Source: [Scytonema hofmanni] UTEX 2349
Lineage (GTDB): Bacteria > Cyanobacteriota > Cyanobacteriia > Cyanobacteriales > Nostocaceae
Assembly: GCF_000582685.1 (NCBI RefSeq)
Contig: NZ_KK073768.1
Coordinates: 529,469 to 576,313, forward strand
Length of the DNA stretch: 46,845 bases
Direction: 5' to 3'
The translations under genes were made by a program, and so were the position numbers. The notes beneath the pieces are model-generated. The model worked only from the letters and a program-made list of their open reading frames with translations. It searched no databases and was not told the origin of the DNA. Below, piece by piece: positions 16,808 to 25,560 of the stretch (the stretch's first letter is position 1; every line of letters begins with the position of its first letter).

Positions 16808-19800
16808 TCAATTAACCTTGAACTTACTTGCAGTTGTTAACAAGTCTTGCGCCATTCCTGATAAATCTTGGAATACAGTAGCAATTTCTTGAGATTCAGC
16901 AAAAGTTTTATTGGCAATTTCTGCTACATCTTTCATTGATGCAGTTACTGTTACAGATTGACACATCTGTTTTTGGGTTGCTTCAGTAATTCGCTGGATT
17001 AGCTGAGTAATTTCGGCAGTTGCAGAAGCGATCGCATTTAAGTTTTGGCGAGTATCATTAACAAGATTTGTGCCTTCTACCACCTGTTGAATGCCTGTTT
17101 CCATCGCTACTGCAACTTCTCCAGTTTCTGTTTGAATATCCTGAACTAATTTTTCAATTTCGATTGTCGCTGCTGCTGATTGACGAGACAAAGAACGGAC
17201 TTCATCAGCTACAACTGCAAAGCCTTTGCCATACTCCCCCGCACGAGTGGCTTCAATGGCAGCATTTAAAGCTAGTACGTTCGTCTGTGTGGCAAAATTG
17301 CCGATCAAATTCACTACTTTGGATATTTTTTGTGAGGATTCGCTAAGACGTTTAATTTTTTTGCTGGTTTGGGCAACGGTTTCACGAATTCCTTCGATCG
17401 CTTTGACAGTCAAATTCATCGCAGCGTCACCAGACTCTACAGTTTGGTTGGTTTGTTGGACTGCTACTTGCACCAACTCAGCATTAGTTACTACAGCCTG
17501 AGTAGAGTCCACCATCTGTTGAATGTCGCTTAAGGCTGCGGTAATTTCCTCAGACTGTTGTTGCGCTAAATTGGTCAATCCTGCCAGTGAAGCATCGCTG
17601 GTGCTAGAGGTTTGGGCAACTTGTTGGGCAGCTGTTTGTACTTGGGTAACAATTTGCCGCAGTGCTTGCAGGGTATTATTATAGGCGTCGGCGATCGTGC
17701 CTAGTTCGTCTTCTGTAATTGGCGCACGTACTGTCAAGTCGCCATTCAGGGCAGGTCTGAGCGCCATTAGAAGTTGAATTGATCGTTGTTGTAGTAACTC
17801 CTTAGCTGCCTTTTCTCGTGCTGCTGCTTCTGCTAATTTTGCTGACTGCGCTTGTAATTTTTGTAAATATTCGGTCTGTTGTAATGCCAGTCCTAACTGG
17901 TTGCCAATACGTGCTAATAAAGTGACTTCCGATTCTTCCCAATCACGAGTTCCAGAATTTTGATAAGCTGCCAGCAAGCCCCACAATTGTTCTCCAAAGA
18001 ATATAGGAACAATTATGTAAGCTTTGATTTCAAATTGCTCTAAAATCTCAATGTGGCAAGGAGAATGGTCTACCTGATAGATGTCATTTACAACAAAGTT
18101 TTCACCTTTGGCATATCGACCTCCTTGGGTTTGTTGTAAGTGGCTATCTTCCCAGACAGTTTTGATATCGGGACCGACCAATTTTACCCAAGTATGACTT
18201 ACTGATTCAGCGACAAATTCGCCACCCCAGTCGGGGTTAAAGCGAAAGACGGCTACGCGATCGCTTCGTAGTAATTGCCGTACTTCTTGAGTAGTTGTTT
18301 TGAAGATTTCTTCCACATCTAAAGATTGTCGGATGCGGTTGACTATCTTGGTGATTGCTTTCTCTTGTTCCGCTATGTGAGCTAGTTTCTCAGATTTTAC
18401 CCGCACTAATTCTAGATAGTCTATCTGTGATTTAGCTAGGCTAAATTGCAAGCTAGTCTGAACCAAAAAGTTAACTTCCCAGCTTTGCCACTCACGGCTA
18501 CTGGAATTTTGATAAGCTGCCAGTAAGCCCCACAATTTATCCCCGAAGAATATAGGAACAATTATGTAAGCTTTGGCTTCAAACTGCTCTAAAATCTCAA
18601 GGTGGCAGGGAGCAAGCCCTACTTGATAGATGTCATTAACAACAAAGTTTTCACCTCTGACATACCTACCTCCCTTAGTTTCTTGCAAGTAGGTATCATC
18701 TAAAACGGTTTTAATATCAGAACCTACCAGTTTTGTCCAACCATGACCTACTGACTCAGCCACAAATTCCCCACCCCAGTCAGGGGTAAAGCGATAGACT
18801 GAGACGCGATCGCATCGCAGTGATTGACGCACTTCTTGAGTGGTTGTTTTGAAGACGCTTTCTACATCTAAAGATTGACGGATGCGGTTGACTAACTTTG
18901 TTAGAGTCTTCTCTTGTTCAACTATCTGAGTTAGTTGTTCAGATTTCATCTGGACTTGTTCGAGATATTCCCCTTGTGAGATAGCTACACCAAATTGTAA
19001 GCCAATCTGAGCTAAAAAGTTTTCTTCCCAAGGTTGCCAATCACGAGTTCCAGAATTTTGATAAGCTGCCAGCAAGCCCCACAATTTCTCTCCAGTGAAT
19101 ATGGGCGCAATGATGTAAGCTTTCATTTCAAACTGCTCTAAAATGTCAATGTGACATTGAGCATGACCCATTTGATAAATGTCGTTAACCACAAAAGTTT
19201 TACCTTTGGCGTAACGTCCTCCTTGGGTTTCTTGTAAGTAAGTATCTTCCCAGACCATTTTCAAATCAGGTCCGACCATTTTTACCCAACCATTACCCAC
19301 TGATTCTGCCATAAACTCGCCACTCCAGTCAGGTTTGAAGCGATAAACACCTACGCGATCGCATCGCAGTAATTGGCGTACTTCTTGAGTGGTTGTTTGA
19401 AAAATCTTATCGATAGTTGATACCTGGAGAATCTTATCGATAACTTTGGCTACTGATTTCTTTGCCTGTGTCTGCTGTTGTAGTTCTTTTTGAAATCCAA
19501 AACTCTGCAATCTGTAGGTTAGTTCTGTACTAATTTGAGACAGTAGGGTAATTTCCACTTCCTCCCACTGCCGCGCTGAAAAACAATTGTTTATTGCCAG
19601 TAAGCCCCATACTTTACCTTCTACTACAATTGGTAAACTTAAACTGGCTTTGATTTGAAATTTCTCTAGCAGTTGTTTGTGATATGGGGTAAGTTGTATT
19701 TGATTGATATCGTCAATAGCTACAGGTTCTAAATAGTCTTGACTAGTATATAAGCCAAAAATAATTCCCGGAAGGTTTTCGCCTAAAGTAGGTGTCCAAG

Positions 19801-20119
19801 CTACTGTTCTTGATTCTGCTAAAACAGTACCAGACTCGGTAGAAGTAAAGTGATAAATCAAAGCGCGATCGCAGTCAATCTTTTCTCTAATTTGTGCTAC
19901 AGTGACTTTGAGTAGCGTCTCCATATTCGGGGTTTGGCGCATCTGATTTGAGATGTCTTTGAACTGTTGCCGCCAAATCTTAAATTGCTGAGAAATAGAA
20001 TTTAATTCCGATATTTTAATATTATTATCAATCACATTCTGGGTTTCTAAATTTGGTTCTTCTATCAATAAATGTCCTTTTTCCAGACCATTTTGATATA
20101 AATCTGTCATGTTATGCAC
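16808..20119 (-). CDS. pixJ: Phototaxis receptor: methyl-accepting protein with three cyanobacteriochrome GAF domains (AnPixJ-like)
   Basis: A 1103-residue soluble receptor with no membrane helix. Order: GAF1 (about 55-200), GAF2, GAF3, GAF4, then HAMP (about 790-840), then the methyl-accepting signalling domain (GKGFAVVADEVRSLS). GAF2-4 carry the bilin-attachment Cys-His at C322-H323, C505-H506 and C688-H689, spaced exactly 183 residues. GAF2 and GAF4 have the red/green signature Trp-Glu-Asp (W290, W656), whereas GAF3 reads Leu-Asp-Asp (L473). GAF1 has Tyr-His instead of Cys-His and should bind no bilin. Domain number and order match the red/green receptor AnPixJ of Anabaena, where the GAF2 cysteine is at nearly the same position (321). 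It is expected to bind phycocyanobilin and to steer CheA/PixL according to light colour. Confidence 0.88.
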   Translation of the reverse strand: MHNMTDLYQNGLEKGHLLIEEPNLETQNVIDNNIKISELNSISQQFKIWRQQFKDISNQMRQTPNMETLLKVTVAQIREKIDCDRALIYHFTSTESGTVLAESRTVAWTPTLGENLPGIIFGLYTSQDYLEPVAIDDINQIQLTPYHKQLLEKFQIKASLSLPIVVEGKVWGLLAINNCFSARQWEEVEITLLSQISTELTYRLQSFGFQKELQQQTQAKKSVAKVIDKILQVSTIDKIFQTTTQEVRQLLRCDRVGVYRFKPDWSGEFMAESVGNGWVKMVGPDLKMVWEDTYLQETQGGRYAKGKTFVVNDIYQMGHAQCHIDILEQFEMKAYIIAPIFTGEKLWGLLAAYQNSGTRDWQPWEENFLAQIGLQFGVAISQGEYLEQVQMKSEQLTQIVEQEKTLTKLVNRIRQSLDVESVFKTTTQEVRQSLRCDRVSVYRFTPDWGGEFVAESVGHGWTKLVGSDIKTVLDDTYLQETKGGRYVRGENFVVNDIYQVGLAPCHLEILEQFEAKAYIIVPIFFGDKLWGLLAAYQNSSSREWQSWEVNFLVQTSLQFSLAKSQIDYLELVRVKSEKLAHIAEQEKAITKIVNRIRQSLDVEEIFKTTTQEVRQLLRSDRVAVFRFNPDWGGEFVAESVSHTWVKLVGPDIKTVWEDSHLQQTQGGRYAKGENFVVNDIYQVDHSPCHIEILEQFEIKAYIIVPIFFGEQLWGLLAAYQNSGTRDWEESEVTLLARIGNQLGLALQQTEYLQKLQAQSAKLAEAAAREKAAKELLQQRSIQLLMALRPALNGDLTVRAPITEDELGTIADAYNNTLQALRQIVTQVQTAAQQVAQTSSTSDASLAGLTNLAQQQSEEITAALSDIQQMVDSTQAVVTNAELVQVAVQQTNQTVESGDAAMNLTVKAIEGIRETVAQTSKKIKRLSESSQKISKVVNLIGNFATQTNVLALNAAIEATRAGEYGKGFAVVADEVRSLSRQSAAATIEIEKLVQDIQTETGEVAVAMETGIQQVVEGTNLVNDTRQNLNAIASATAEITQLIQRITEATQKQMCQSVTVTASMKDVAEIANKTFAESQEIATVFQDLSGMAQDLLTTASKFKVN

Positions 20120-20205
20120 CTAAGTTTTGGTTATTAGTAATAATCTTTGGTTGAATTTTTTGAAATGAAAAAAATATGACCTATTATTAATCGATCAATA
20201 ATTTT

Positions 20206-20670
20206 TCAATTATGAATTTTCCACATGGGAGAGTCAATAATTGCTGGAGCATCCAAATTTAACATCATTTTTTCGGAATTATCAATAAAGTATCCCTGTA
20301 ATAAAGGTGATATTTCTGGAGAAAATAATTCTGCAAATGGTGGTTTCATTTGCTGTGTATCCAGCCATTCAATATCCATCAGTTGCCGCACCAATAAACC
20401 CAAATATTTACCCTTATTTTCCAACACAATCGTCATCATTTTTGAGAGTAAATTTCTCTGTTGCAAAAGTGTCTTATAACCTAACATTTCCTCTAAATTA
20501 ACTAACCAAAGCATCTCACCACGCCAATTGTAAATACCTAATACACAACTTGGCATTTGAGGAACGCAACATATTTCTGTTAATGGCACTTGTACAACTT
20601 CTGTAATTTCCTGCAACGAAATAACGGCTATATCCCTTGTTCCCAAATTAAAACTTAAAAACTTTTGCAT
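20206..20670 (-). CDS. pixI: CheW-type coupling protein (PixI-like)
   Basis: A 154-residue CheW domain alone. It shows the beta-barrel pattern FLSFNLGTRDIAVISLQEITEVV and the central YNWRGEMLWLVNLEEMLGY typical of CheW, where the Arg after Trp contacts CheA and receptor. It should link the receptor PixJ to the kinase PixL at receptor clusters near the cell poles or septa. It sits between pixH and pixJ in the same orientation, in the order known from the Synechocystis pix (tax1) operon. Confidence 0.85.
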   Translation of the reverse strand: MQKFLSFNLGTRDIAVISLQEITEVVQVPLTEICCVPQMPSCVLGIYNWRGEMLWLVNLEEMLGYKTLLQQRNLLSKMMTIVLENKGKYLGLLVRQLMDIEWLDTQQMKPPFAELFSPEISPLLQGYFIDNSEKMMLNLDAPAIIDSPMWKIHN

Positions 20671-20697
20671 TGCTTCTAAAATAATTTTCCTTGAGAT

Positions 20698-21060
20698 TTA
20701 TTTCTTTAAATTATTCAGCACTACTACTAGTTCTTCTTTATTAATCGGTTTTGATAGATAAGCATCAGCACCCAACATATTACCCCAACATTTATCAACA
20801 TCACTATTTTTTGTTGAGCAAAAAACAACTGGAATTTTGCTAGTGCTAGGATTACTTTTCAGTTCTCGACAAACTTCAAAGCCGCTTTTACCCGGTAGAA
20901 TTACATCAAGAAATATCAAATCTGGCTTGGTTTTATCTATTTTGTCTTGAGCTTCTTCACTATTTGTAGCACTCATTACGGAATAGCCTGCCTGTTGCAA
21001 ATAAAGTCTAAGAATTTCCATATCAGTCAAGCCATCCTCAACAACTAAAACTATATTCAT
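20698..21060 (-). CDS. pixH: CheY-like single-domain response regulator (PixH-like)
   Basis: A 120-residue receiver domain with acidic pocket E8-D9, phospho-acceptor D52 (LIFLDVILPG), Ser/Thr in FCSTKNS and Lys in YLSKPIN. It has no output domain, so it should act by direct protein contact or as a phosphate sink for PixL. Located 27 bp before pixI. A palindrome at 21149-21186 lies in the 282-bp gap separating it from pixG. Confidence 0.87.
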   Translation of the reverse strand: MNIVLVVEDGLTDMEILRLYLQQAGYSVMSATNSEEAQDKIDKTKPDLIFLDVILPGKSGFEVCRELKSNPSTSKIPVVFCSTKNSDVDKCWGNMLGADAYLSKPINKEELVVVLNNLKK

Positions 21061-21148
21061 GGTAATTACCTATTAAATGGACATAACAATGGATTTAGCA
21101 ACTGAATTGTGTTGTCAAATTAGACAAATACAAAATTTTATTTTTCGA

Positions 21149-21186
21149 GAGCATCCCAATTATGTTTTTACACATTTGGGATGCTC
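21149..21186. repeat. Inverted repeat GAGCATCCCAA in the pixG-pixH gap
   Basis: GAGCATCCCAA and its exact complement are separated by 16 bases. The same arm sequence forms the ends of the 191-bp element at 26648-26838. It sits between pixG and pixH, where a hairpin in the RNA could reduce read-through into the remaining pix genes. Confidence 0.85.
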
Positions 21187-21261
21187 CCTATTTTTCTCCA
21201 ATTTTGATTCATCATTCCTATATGAACCACAGTAAGATTACGCAAGTATGATATTTTCCAT

Positions 21262-21340
21262 TATCATGTCTTTTTAATTAACAGTAATAAAAACATCACA
21301 TCCGTCCTAGAGACATTTCTTTGGTAACGTCTCTACAGTT
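21262..21340. repeat. Composite hairpin repeat, copy 1
   Basis: A leader TATCATGTCTTTTTAATTAA with AGTAATAAAAACATC, followed by an imperfect hairpin whose arms are TAGAGAC and GTCTCTA. The same leader plus hairpin occurs at 23987-24078 and 41131-41281. It lies just downstream of the pixG stop codon and may end or trim that transcript. Confidence 0.75.
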
Positions 21341-21342
21341 TA

Positions 21343-22551
21343 CTAAGGATTAATTATTGATATATTTGCTTCACCAGATGTGTTTTTGGGTGTTGATGTA
21401 GGCTGTAAATATTTACGCACTATACCCATTACCTTATCAGCCACTACGGGTTTAGTGACAAAATCCGTAGAACCGACTACCTTGGCGCGAACTCTATCTA
21501 AAAGACCGTCATTGCCTGTTAAGATAATCACAGGTGTGTTGGCAAAGGCTGAAATTCGTCGCAATTGAGCGCAGATTTCATAACCATTCGCGACTGGCAT
21601 TATCAAATCTAAGAAAATCAGATCTGGCTTATCCTGAATTAAGATTGGTAGAGCTTGCACAGCATCTTGAATTTTGATAAACCTTAGCCCATTTGAGGTA
21701 ATAATCTCCTCTAGCATTTTACAGACCTGAGGGCTGTCATCCACGCAGGCTATCAGTGGAACTGAGGACGTTTTTACTTTTGTCAGGGTAGAGTTGTTTT
21801 TGTCTTTAGTAACTGGTAAGGGCAAGTCAGGTACTTCTACCAGTTCAATGATTCCTTGAAGGATATAGGGAAATAATGAACGGGTAACTAACAGTACATT
21901 CTGCTTCATTTTCACGGCTAAATCCCGCAGGGTATATTTGCCGTTAATAAAATTCACAAAGTTTGTGTAGACAGATGGACTTACCAACTGTTCGAGTTGC
22001 TCTGGTTTCCGCAGGACTGGTGCTAAGTCAGGATAAATATTTGCCAAACCATTTGCCAACCAAGTTTTCCACGAGTCTTCCATTTGTTTGAGAGACATGT
22101 CTGCATTAGTAAAGCTGATTGGTTTGTCTAGGATGACTTCTTGGCTGCGATCGCAGCTAACAGAGGCAAAATGCGCTTCTTGAGCAAGGTCAAATAACAA
22201 TTCGGTGATAGTATTTTCTACAATCGCGTTGACTTGCTCACGTTTGATTTTCTGTTTTTCATACAAGACTTCCAAGAGGTGATAACCCCAGCAATCAATA
22301 GATATATCCTGATCGCGCAACGACATTTTGTCTACATCAATTTCCGGACAATGTTGAGCCATTTGTCTACGCCAGCGGCGAAACGGATGATCCCTCCCTG
22401 TTGCCCAAACTATCCGTCCTAAGCGATAATAAAAAGTCCATTTATATCCTTTGGAGTTTTTAATATTTAATTTACCATTGTATTGCAGTTGAATACAAGT
22501 TTTAAATTCGTCAAGTAAATTATTTGATATTATGAGTTCCGGATGATTCAT
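21343..22551 (-). CDS. pixG: PatA-type response regulator (PixG-like)
   Basis: A 402-residue protein with an N-terminal PATAN-type region (about 1-240; IQLQYNGKLNIKN, YYRLGRIVWATG, FINGKYTLRDLA) and a C-terminal receiver with D271-D272 in the acidic pocket, phospho-acceptor D315 in LIFLDLIMP and Lys in FVTKPV. PATAN proteins are the output of Pix/Hmp/Tax chemosensory systems in cyanobacteria and influence pilus motor direction; the related PatA affects heterocyst pattern. First gene of the pix cluster, separated from pixH by a 282-bp gap with repeats, so it may be expressed partly on its own. Confidence 0.85.
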   Translation of the reverse strand: MNHPELIISNNLLDEFKTCIQLQYNGKLNIKNSKGYKWTFYYRLGRIVWATGRDHPFRRWRRQMAQHCPEIDVDKMSLRDQDISIDCWGYHLLEVLYEKQKIKREQVNAIVENTITELLFDLAQEAHFASVSCDRSQEVILDKPISFTNADMSLKQMEDSWKTWLANGLANIYPDLAPVLRKPEQLEQLVSPSVYTNFVNFINGKYTLRDLAVKMKQNVLLVTRSLFPYILQGIIELVEVPDLPLPVTKDKNNSTLTKVKTSSVPLIACVDDSPQVCKMLEEIITSNGLRFIKIQDAVQALPILIQDKPDLIFLDLIMPVANGYEICAQLRRISAFANTPVIILTGNDGLLDRVRAKVVGSTDFVTKPVVADKVMGIVRKYLQPTSTPKNTSGEANISIINP

Positions 22552-23045
22552 CCTTTATTCCTTTGATTAAGAAGTCAGCCATTCAAAAACTATAATTAGC
22601 TAGATAGCAGAGAATAAGCATCTTTTCAAAGTACACTAGATACTGGCAAATTAATCAGATAAAGATGCACTATTAAGACTTACGCATTCACACAAAATAT
22701 TAAATGTGATGTATTTTCATAAAGTCTACCGGGAAAGCTTCCGATGCGCTAGCTTTACATTAATACACTCTTCTAATAAATTTGTACACTGCGTAAGTTA
22801 TAGTATCATATTAAAATTTTTTCAGTTGAACAAAATCAGTGTAAATCCTGATTTTTATTTTGAATATGACTTGCGTATTTTGACGAAAAACTGTCATTTG
22901 GAACGGAGCGTAAGCGTAGTAAAAGATAAACAAAAATTGTCTGATAGTTCTTTATGGTAGATTCACATTTATGATTATCGTGAGGTAATTCAGAAATGCC
23001 AACGGCAGTTTTATTTATACTAATTCTATGTGAGTCGTCACCCTT
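22552..23045. other. Non-coding gap upstream of pixG, with MITE relic
   Basis: No convincing gene. ACTTACGCA at 22678-22686 and its complement at 22790-22798 bound a 121-bp stretch. The arms match the core of the ends of the 93-bp MITE-like element, but the interior differs, so it may be a relic or an internally replaced copy. A GGAACGGAGCGTAAGCGTAG block near 22900 is another cyanobacterial repeat motif. Promoters for pixG should be here but cannot be placed reliably. Confidence 0.5.
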
Positions 23046-23155
23046 CTAGTAGTTCGCCACATCAACTATCAAGGGTTACGAGTGGTCAGATCCCCGACTT
23101 CTTCAAGAAGTCGGGGATCTTGCAGACCATCAAAATTGCTGTGGTGGACTACTAG
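23046..23155. repeat. Nested inverted-repeat element (110 bp)
   Basis: Outer arms CTAGTAGTTCGCCAC (23046-23060) and GTGGTGGACTACTAG (23141-23155) pair at 13 of 15 positions. Inside is a near-perfect 33-bp palindrome at 23088-23120, with 16-base arms beginning AGATCCCCGACTT around a single central base. The inner palindrome is a repeat familiar from Nostoc-type genomes. It lies upstream of the Fe-S protein gene. Confidence 0.85.
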
Positions 23156-23263
23156 GATAGGTGTTATTTTTGTTTGTCGTCTTAAAACCTATCAGTCCTG
23201 ATGTACTACAAGTCTTTGGTAGCTATAATTGACGGTTAAGGCTCACAGTTAAAAGGAGGCAAG

Positions 23264-23890
23264 ATGGAACAACAATCAATCAACCCATCCCCAGCACTCG
23301 AAGAAATTCCCCCTGACTGTCTCAACATCATGGGTTATATTGATGAGTCAGAAGTCAACGGTCCTGGTTGTCGTGCTGTAGTGTGGGTGCAAGGTTGTTT
23401 GCGCGAGTGTCCAGGCTGCTTTAATCCTGAATCTTGGTCGTTTGAGATTAATCAATTAATTTCTATTGACAGCCTCGCTCAGAAAATCCTCAGTAATCCT
23501 CGCAACACAGGTGTAACATTTTCTGGCGGAGAACCTTTTTGGCAAGCACCCGCATTAGCAAGTTTGGCTCGTCAGCTAAAAGCCGGAGGACTAAATGTGA
23601 TGTCTTTTACAGGGTTCACTCTAGAGAAATTACAGTCAGAATCTGCCCCTACAGGAGCAGAAGAATTGATAAAACAGCTTGATATTCTGATTGATGGGGC
23701 TTTTGTCGAGTCAAAAGCGATTAATTCTCCCAACTCCCCGGTATCTTCTACTAACCAGCGGGTGCATGTATTTAATCCAGCCCTCCAAGACCAGATTAGC
23801 TGGGCAAGTGACCAAATAGAAATTCATGTCCTCAAAGATGGTAGCCGCATCATTACTGGTTATCGCGGTAGTTGGGTAGAAGAATCTTAA
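23264..23890 (+). CDS. 4Fe-4S single-cluster protein related to NrdG-type activases
   Basis: A 208-residue protein with C45-x3-C49-x2-C52 (GCLRECPGC), the radical-SAM cluster motif, followed by GVTFSGGEPFWQ, a typical SAM-contact GGE motif, and a short half-barrel. Size and order resemble the activating subunit NrdG of anaerobic ribonucleotide reductase. No nrdD partner is nearby, and cyanobacteria often carry such proteins alone, so the substrate is unknown. The start at 23264 is supported by a strong Shine-Dalgarno (AAGGAGG at 23254-23260). It appears to be a single-gene unit. Confidence 0.82.
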   Translation: MEQQSINPSPALEEIPPDCLNIMGYIDESEVNGPGCRAVVWVQGCLRECPGCFNPESWSFEINQLISIDSLAQKILSNPRNTGVTFSGGEPFWQAPALASLARQLKAGGLNVMSFTGFTLEKLQSESAPTGAEELIKQLDILIDGAFVESKAINSPNSPVSSTNQRVHVFNPALQDQISWASDQIEIHVLKDGSRIITGYRGSWVEES

Positions 23891-23928
23891 AGAGGAATGA
23901 GCGCAAGTGTCACAGGAAAACGTAAATT

Positions 23929-23975
23929 AAGCGCGAAGAGCGCTTCTTTTAAGCACTAAAGTGCTTACTACGCCG
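23929..23975. repeat. Palindromic repeat of the GTAGTAAGC family
   Basis: Two linked hairpins: AAGCGCGAAGAGCGCTT and AAGCACTAAAGTGCTT, followed by ACTACG. It matches the element at 27723-27766 almost base for base. Just downstream of the Fe-S gene, consistent with a terminator-like role. Confidence 0.8.
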
Positions 23976-23986
23976 AGTATGAATGA

Positions 23987-24078
23987 TATCATGTGTGTTT
24001 AATTAACATTAATAAAAACATCGCAACTGTCGTAGAGACGTTCCGCCGGAACGTCTTTACATTCGGAACGTCTTTACA
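23987..24078. repeat. Composite hairpin repeat, copy 2
   Basis: Leader ATATCATGTGTGTTTAATTA plus ACATTAATAAAAACATC, then the hairpin GTAGAGACGTTCC/GGAACGTCTTTAC, with an extra half copy GGAACGTCTTTAC after it. It lies between convergent genes (Fe-S protein and GIY-YIG protein). Confidence 0.85.
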
Positions 24079-24084
24079 TTGTAA

Positions 24085-24738
24085 TCAAGTTTGTTGTGTT
24101 TGCTCTTGAATAACAACACTCCAGTCGTCGTTTTTCACAGCAGCTTCAAGTTGAGTCCGTCGTTGGGTATCACTCACATCGATATCCTCTAACTCTTTAG
24201 TCAAAGTGCTGTCAGCCATTGCTTTACGTAATTTCAGCTTTTTCTCTTCATAGGCATTACGTTCTGCTTCTGACATCGTTGCTTTGGCAACTTCCCCCAC
24301 TGTACTAGCCCACATGTCTTTTTCTAAATCATTACCAGGTGGAACGTTGTCTAGTTCTTTGATCCAATCATCCCGCATATCTTCCATTTCTTGACGCTTG
24401 GGAAACTTGAAGTTTTGCACACGCACAAAAGCACACTTTTGGCTACCATTTTGGGCAAGATGACCGTTTAAAGAAAGTAAGACATTCCGAGAATAGCCGA
24501 TGTACTGGGTGCAACGTTCTGTGTCTAAAACCGCGTATACACCTGCAATTTTGGCATTTTGGGAAAGCGCACACCAAGCCTCAAGAGGTATGATGTCAGC
24601 GTCGTTGTTCGCTTCAGGTGTAAAAGTAGCCTCGGTGGGAGCGTGTTCGTTTTCGTCAGAGTACAAAAAGTCATGCAATCCCCGGTGAGCTACTGGTACA
24701 CTTTGATGTTCAATGGGCAAGTTTTTGTCAGTTTCCAT
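24085..24738 (-). CDS. GIY-YIG domain protein
   Basis: A 217-residue protein. About residues 65-125 show a GIY-YIG nuclease core: GVYAVLDTERCTQYIGYSRN carries both signature halves (GVY and YIG), and R80-region residues follow. The rest is a charged helical tail with alternating Glu/Lys (SEAERNAYEEKKLKLRKAM). GIY-YIG domains cut or nick DNA with one metal ion; the catalytic Glu is not certain here, and this cyanobacterial variety has no known target. The next gene upstream (DUF3891) is in the same direction about 100 bp away. Confidence 0.75.
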   Translation of the reverse strand: METDKNLPIEHQSVPVAHRGLHDFLYSDENEHAPTEATFTPEANNDADIIPLEAWCALSQNAKIAGVYAVLDTERCTQYIGYSRNVLLSLNGHLAQNGSQKCAFVRVQNFKFPKRQEMEDMRDDWIKELDNVPPGNDLEKDMWASTVGEVAKATMSEAERNAYEEKKLKLRKAMADSTLTKELEDIDVSDTQRRTQLEAAVKNDDWSVVIQEQTQQT

Positions 24739-24834
24739 TGGGGTTGTTCTCGGTTAAATTAGTTAGCGATCGCAAAGCTTGTAATTGCCTAACATTTACA
24801 ATTGCATTAACCCATACCCCAACGCAAGCGATCG

Positions 24835-25560
24835 CTACTTGACAAATTTCCACTCTAAGGTTTTGATTGGTGCTGTTGTAAGCGCTTCTGTTAGTTCGTC
24901 ATTACTGCTAAATTGCATTTGATCGAGATAGCAAGCTTCCACTCTGACAGTAAACTCTTGCTCTTGGAAAGCCCAAGGTTTTACAGTCACGCTACCATCG
25001 CTGCGTTCCACAACATCGTAGCGTGTATTATTTAGATAAGAAGTAATTTCTAAAGCACGTTCGCCATCAGGTAACTGACGTTTGCAGAGAATGAGTGACA
25101 AGCGCTCGCACCATAACAAAAAAGCATAAGCTTCAGCAGCTTCATCTTTGGTAATATTTAATTCTTTGCGCCATTGCTTTTGATTTTCTAACTGCTCATC
25201 GAGAAAACTATCCAATTCTGCGGAATTACCACGACTTGGTTCATTGAGAAAGCTCATGTGCATAGAAATCAACATTGCCACCCATCGTCCCCGATAGCGG
25301 GCATTTTGTGTATGCGATCGCAGCTTATTGACATCGGTTTTCTTTTCTAAAGTAAAATCTAGTGGTCCACCAGCTTCATTGAGGTGATTGCCTTCCCACT
25401 CTTTTTCCAAATCATCGTGATGGGAAATTGCCGCGATGGTTTCCAACCAGCGTATCGGACGATCCTTTGCATTCCAGTGTCCTGCCAATTCAGCAGCAAG
25501 TAAGGCATGTGCCCGATGATAAATAACTTCCCATCCCTTCTCATGTTGATTAGCAATCAT
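24835..25560 (-). CDS. DUF3891 family protein
   Basis: A 241-residue protein matching the DUF3891 family by its N-terminal block (HRAHALLAAELAGHWN), AAISHHDD and HTQNARYRGRWVAMLISMHMS. Several paired histidines and aspartates (HH-D near residue 48, H-x-H around 100) suggest a metal-binding helical fold like HD phosphohydrolases, but that is inference. No function is established. Possible two-gene unit with the GIY-YIG gene downstream. Confidence 0.75.
   Translation of the reverse strand: MIANQHEKGWEVIYHRAHALLAAELAGHWNAKDRPIRWLETIAAISHHDDLEKEWEGNHLNEAGGPLDFTLEKKTDVNKLRSHTQNARYRGRWVAMLISMHMSFLNEPSRGNSAELDSFLDEQLENQKQWRKELNITKDEAAEAYAFLLWCERLSLILCKRQLPDGERALEITSYLNNTRYDVVERSDGSVTVKPWAFQEQEFTVRVEACYLDQMQFSSNDELTEALTTAPIKTLEWKFVK

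Noticed and set aside
22706..22960. 84-codon frame upstream of pixG
   Set aside because: Sits in a gap with repeat relics, has no ribosome site and no recognisable content.
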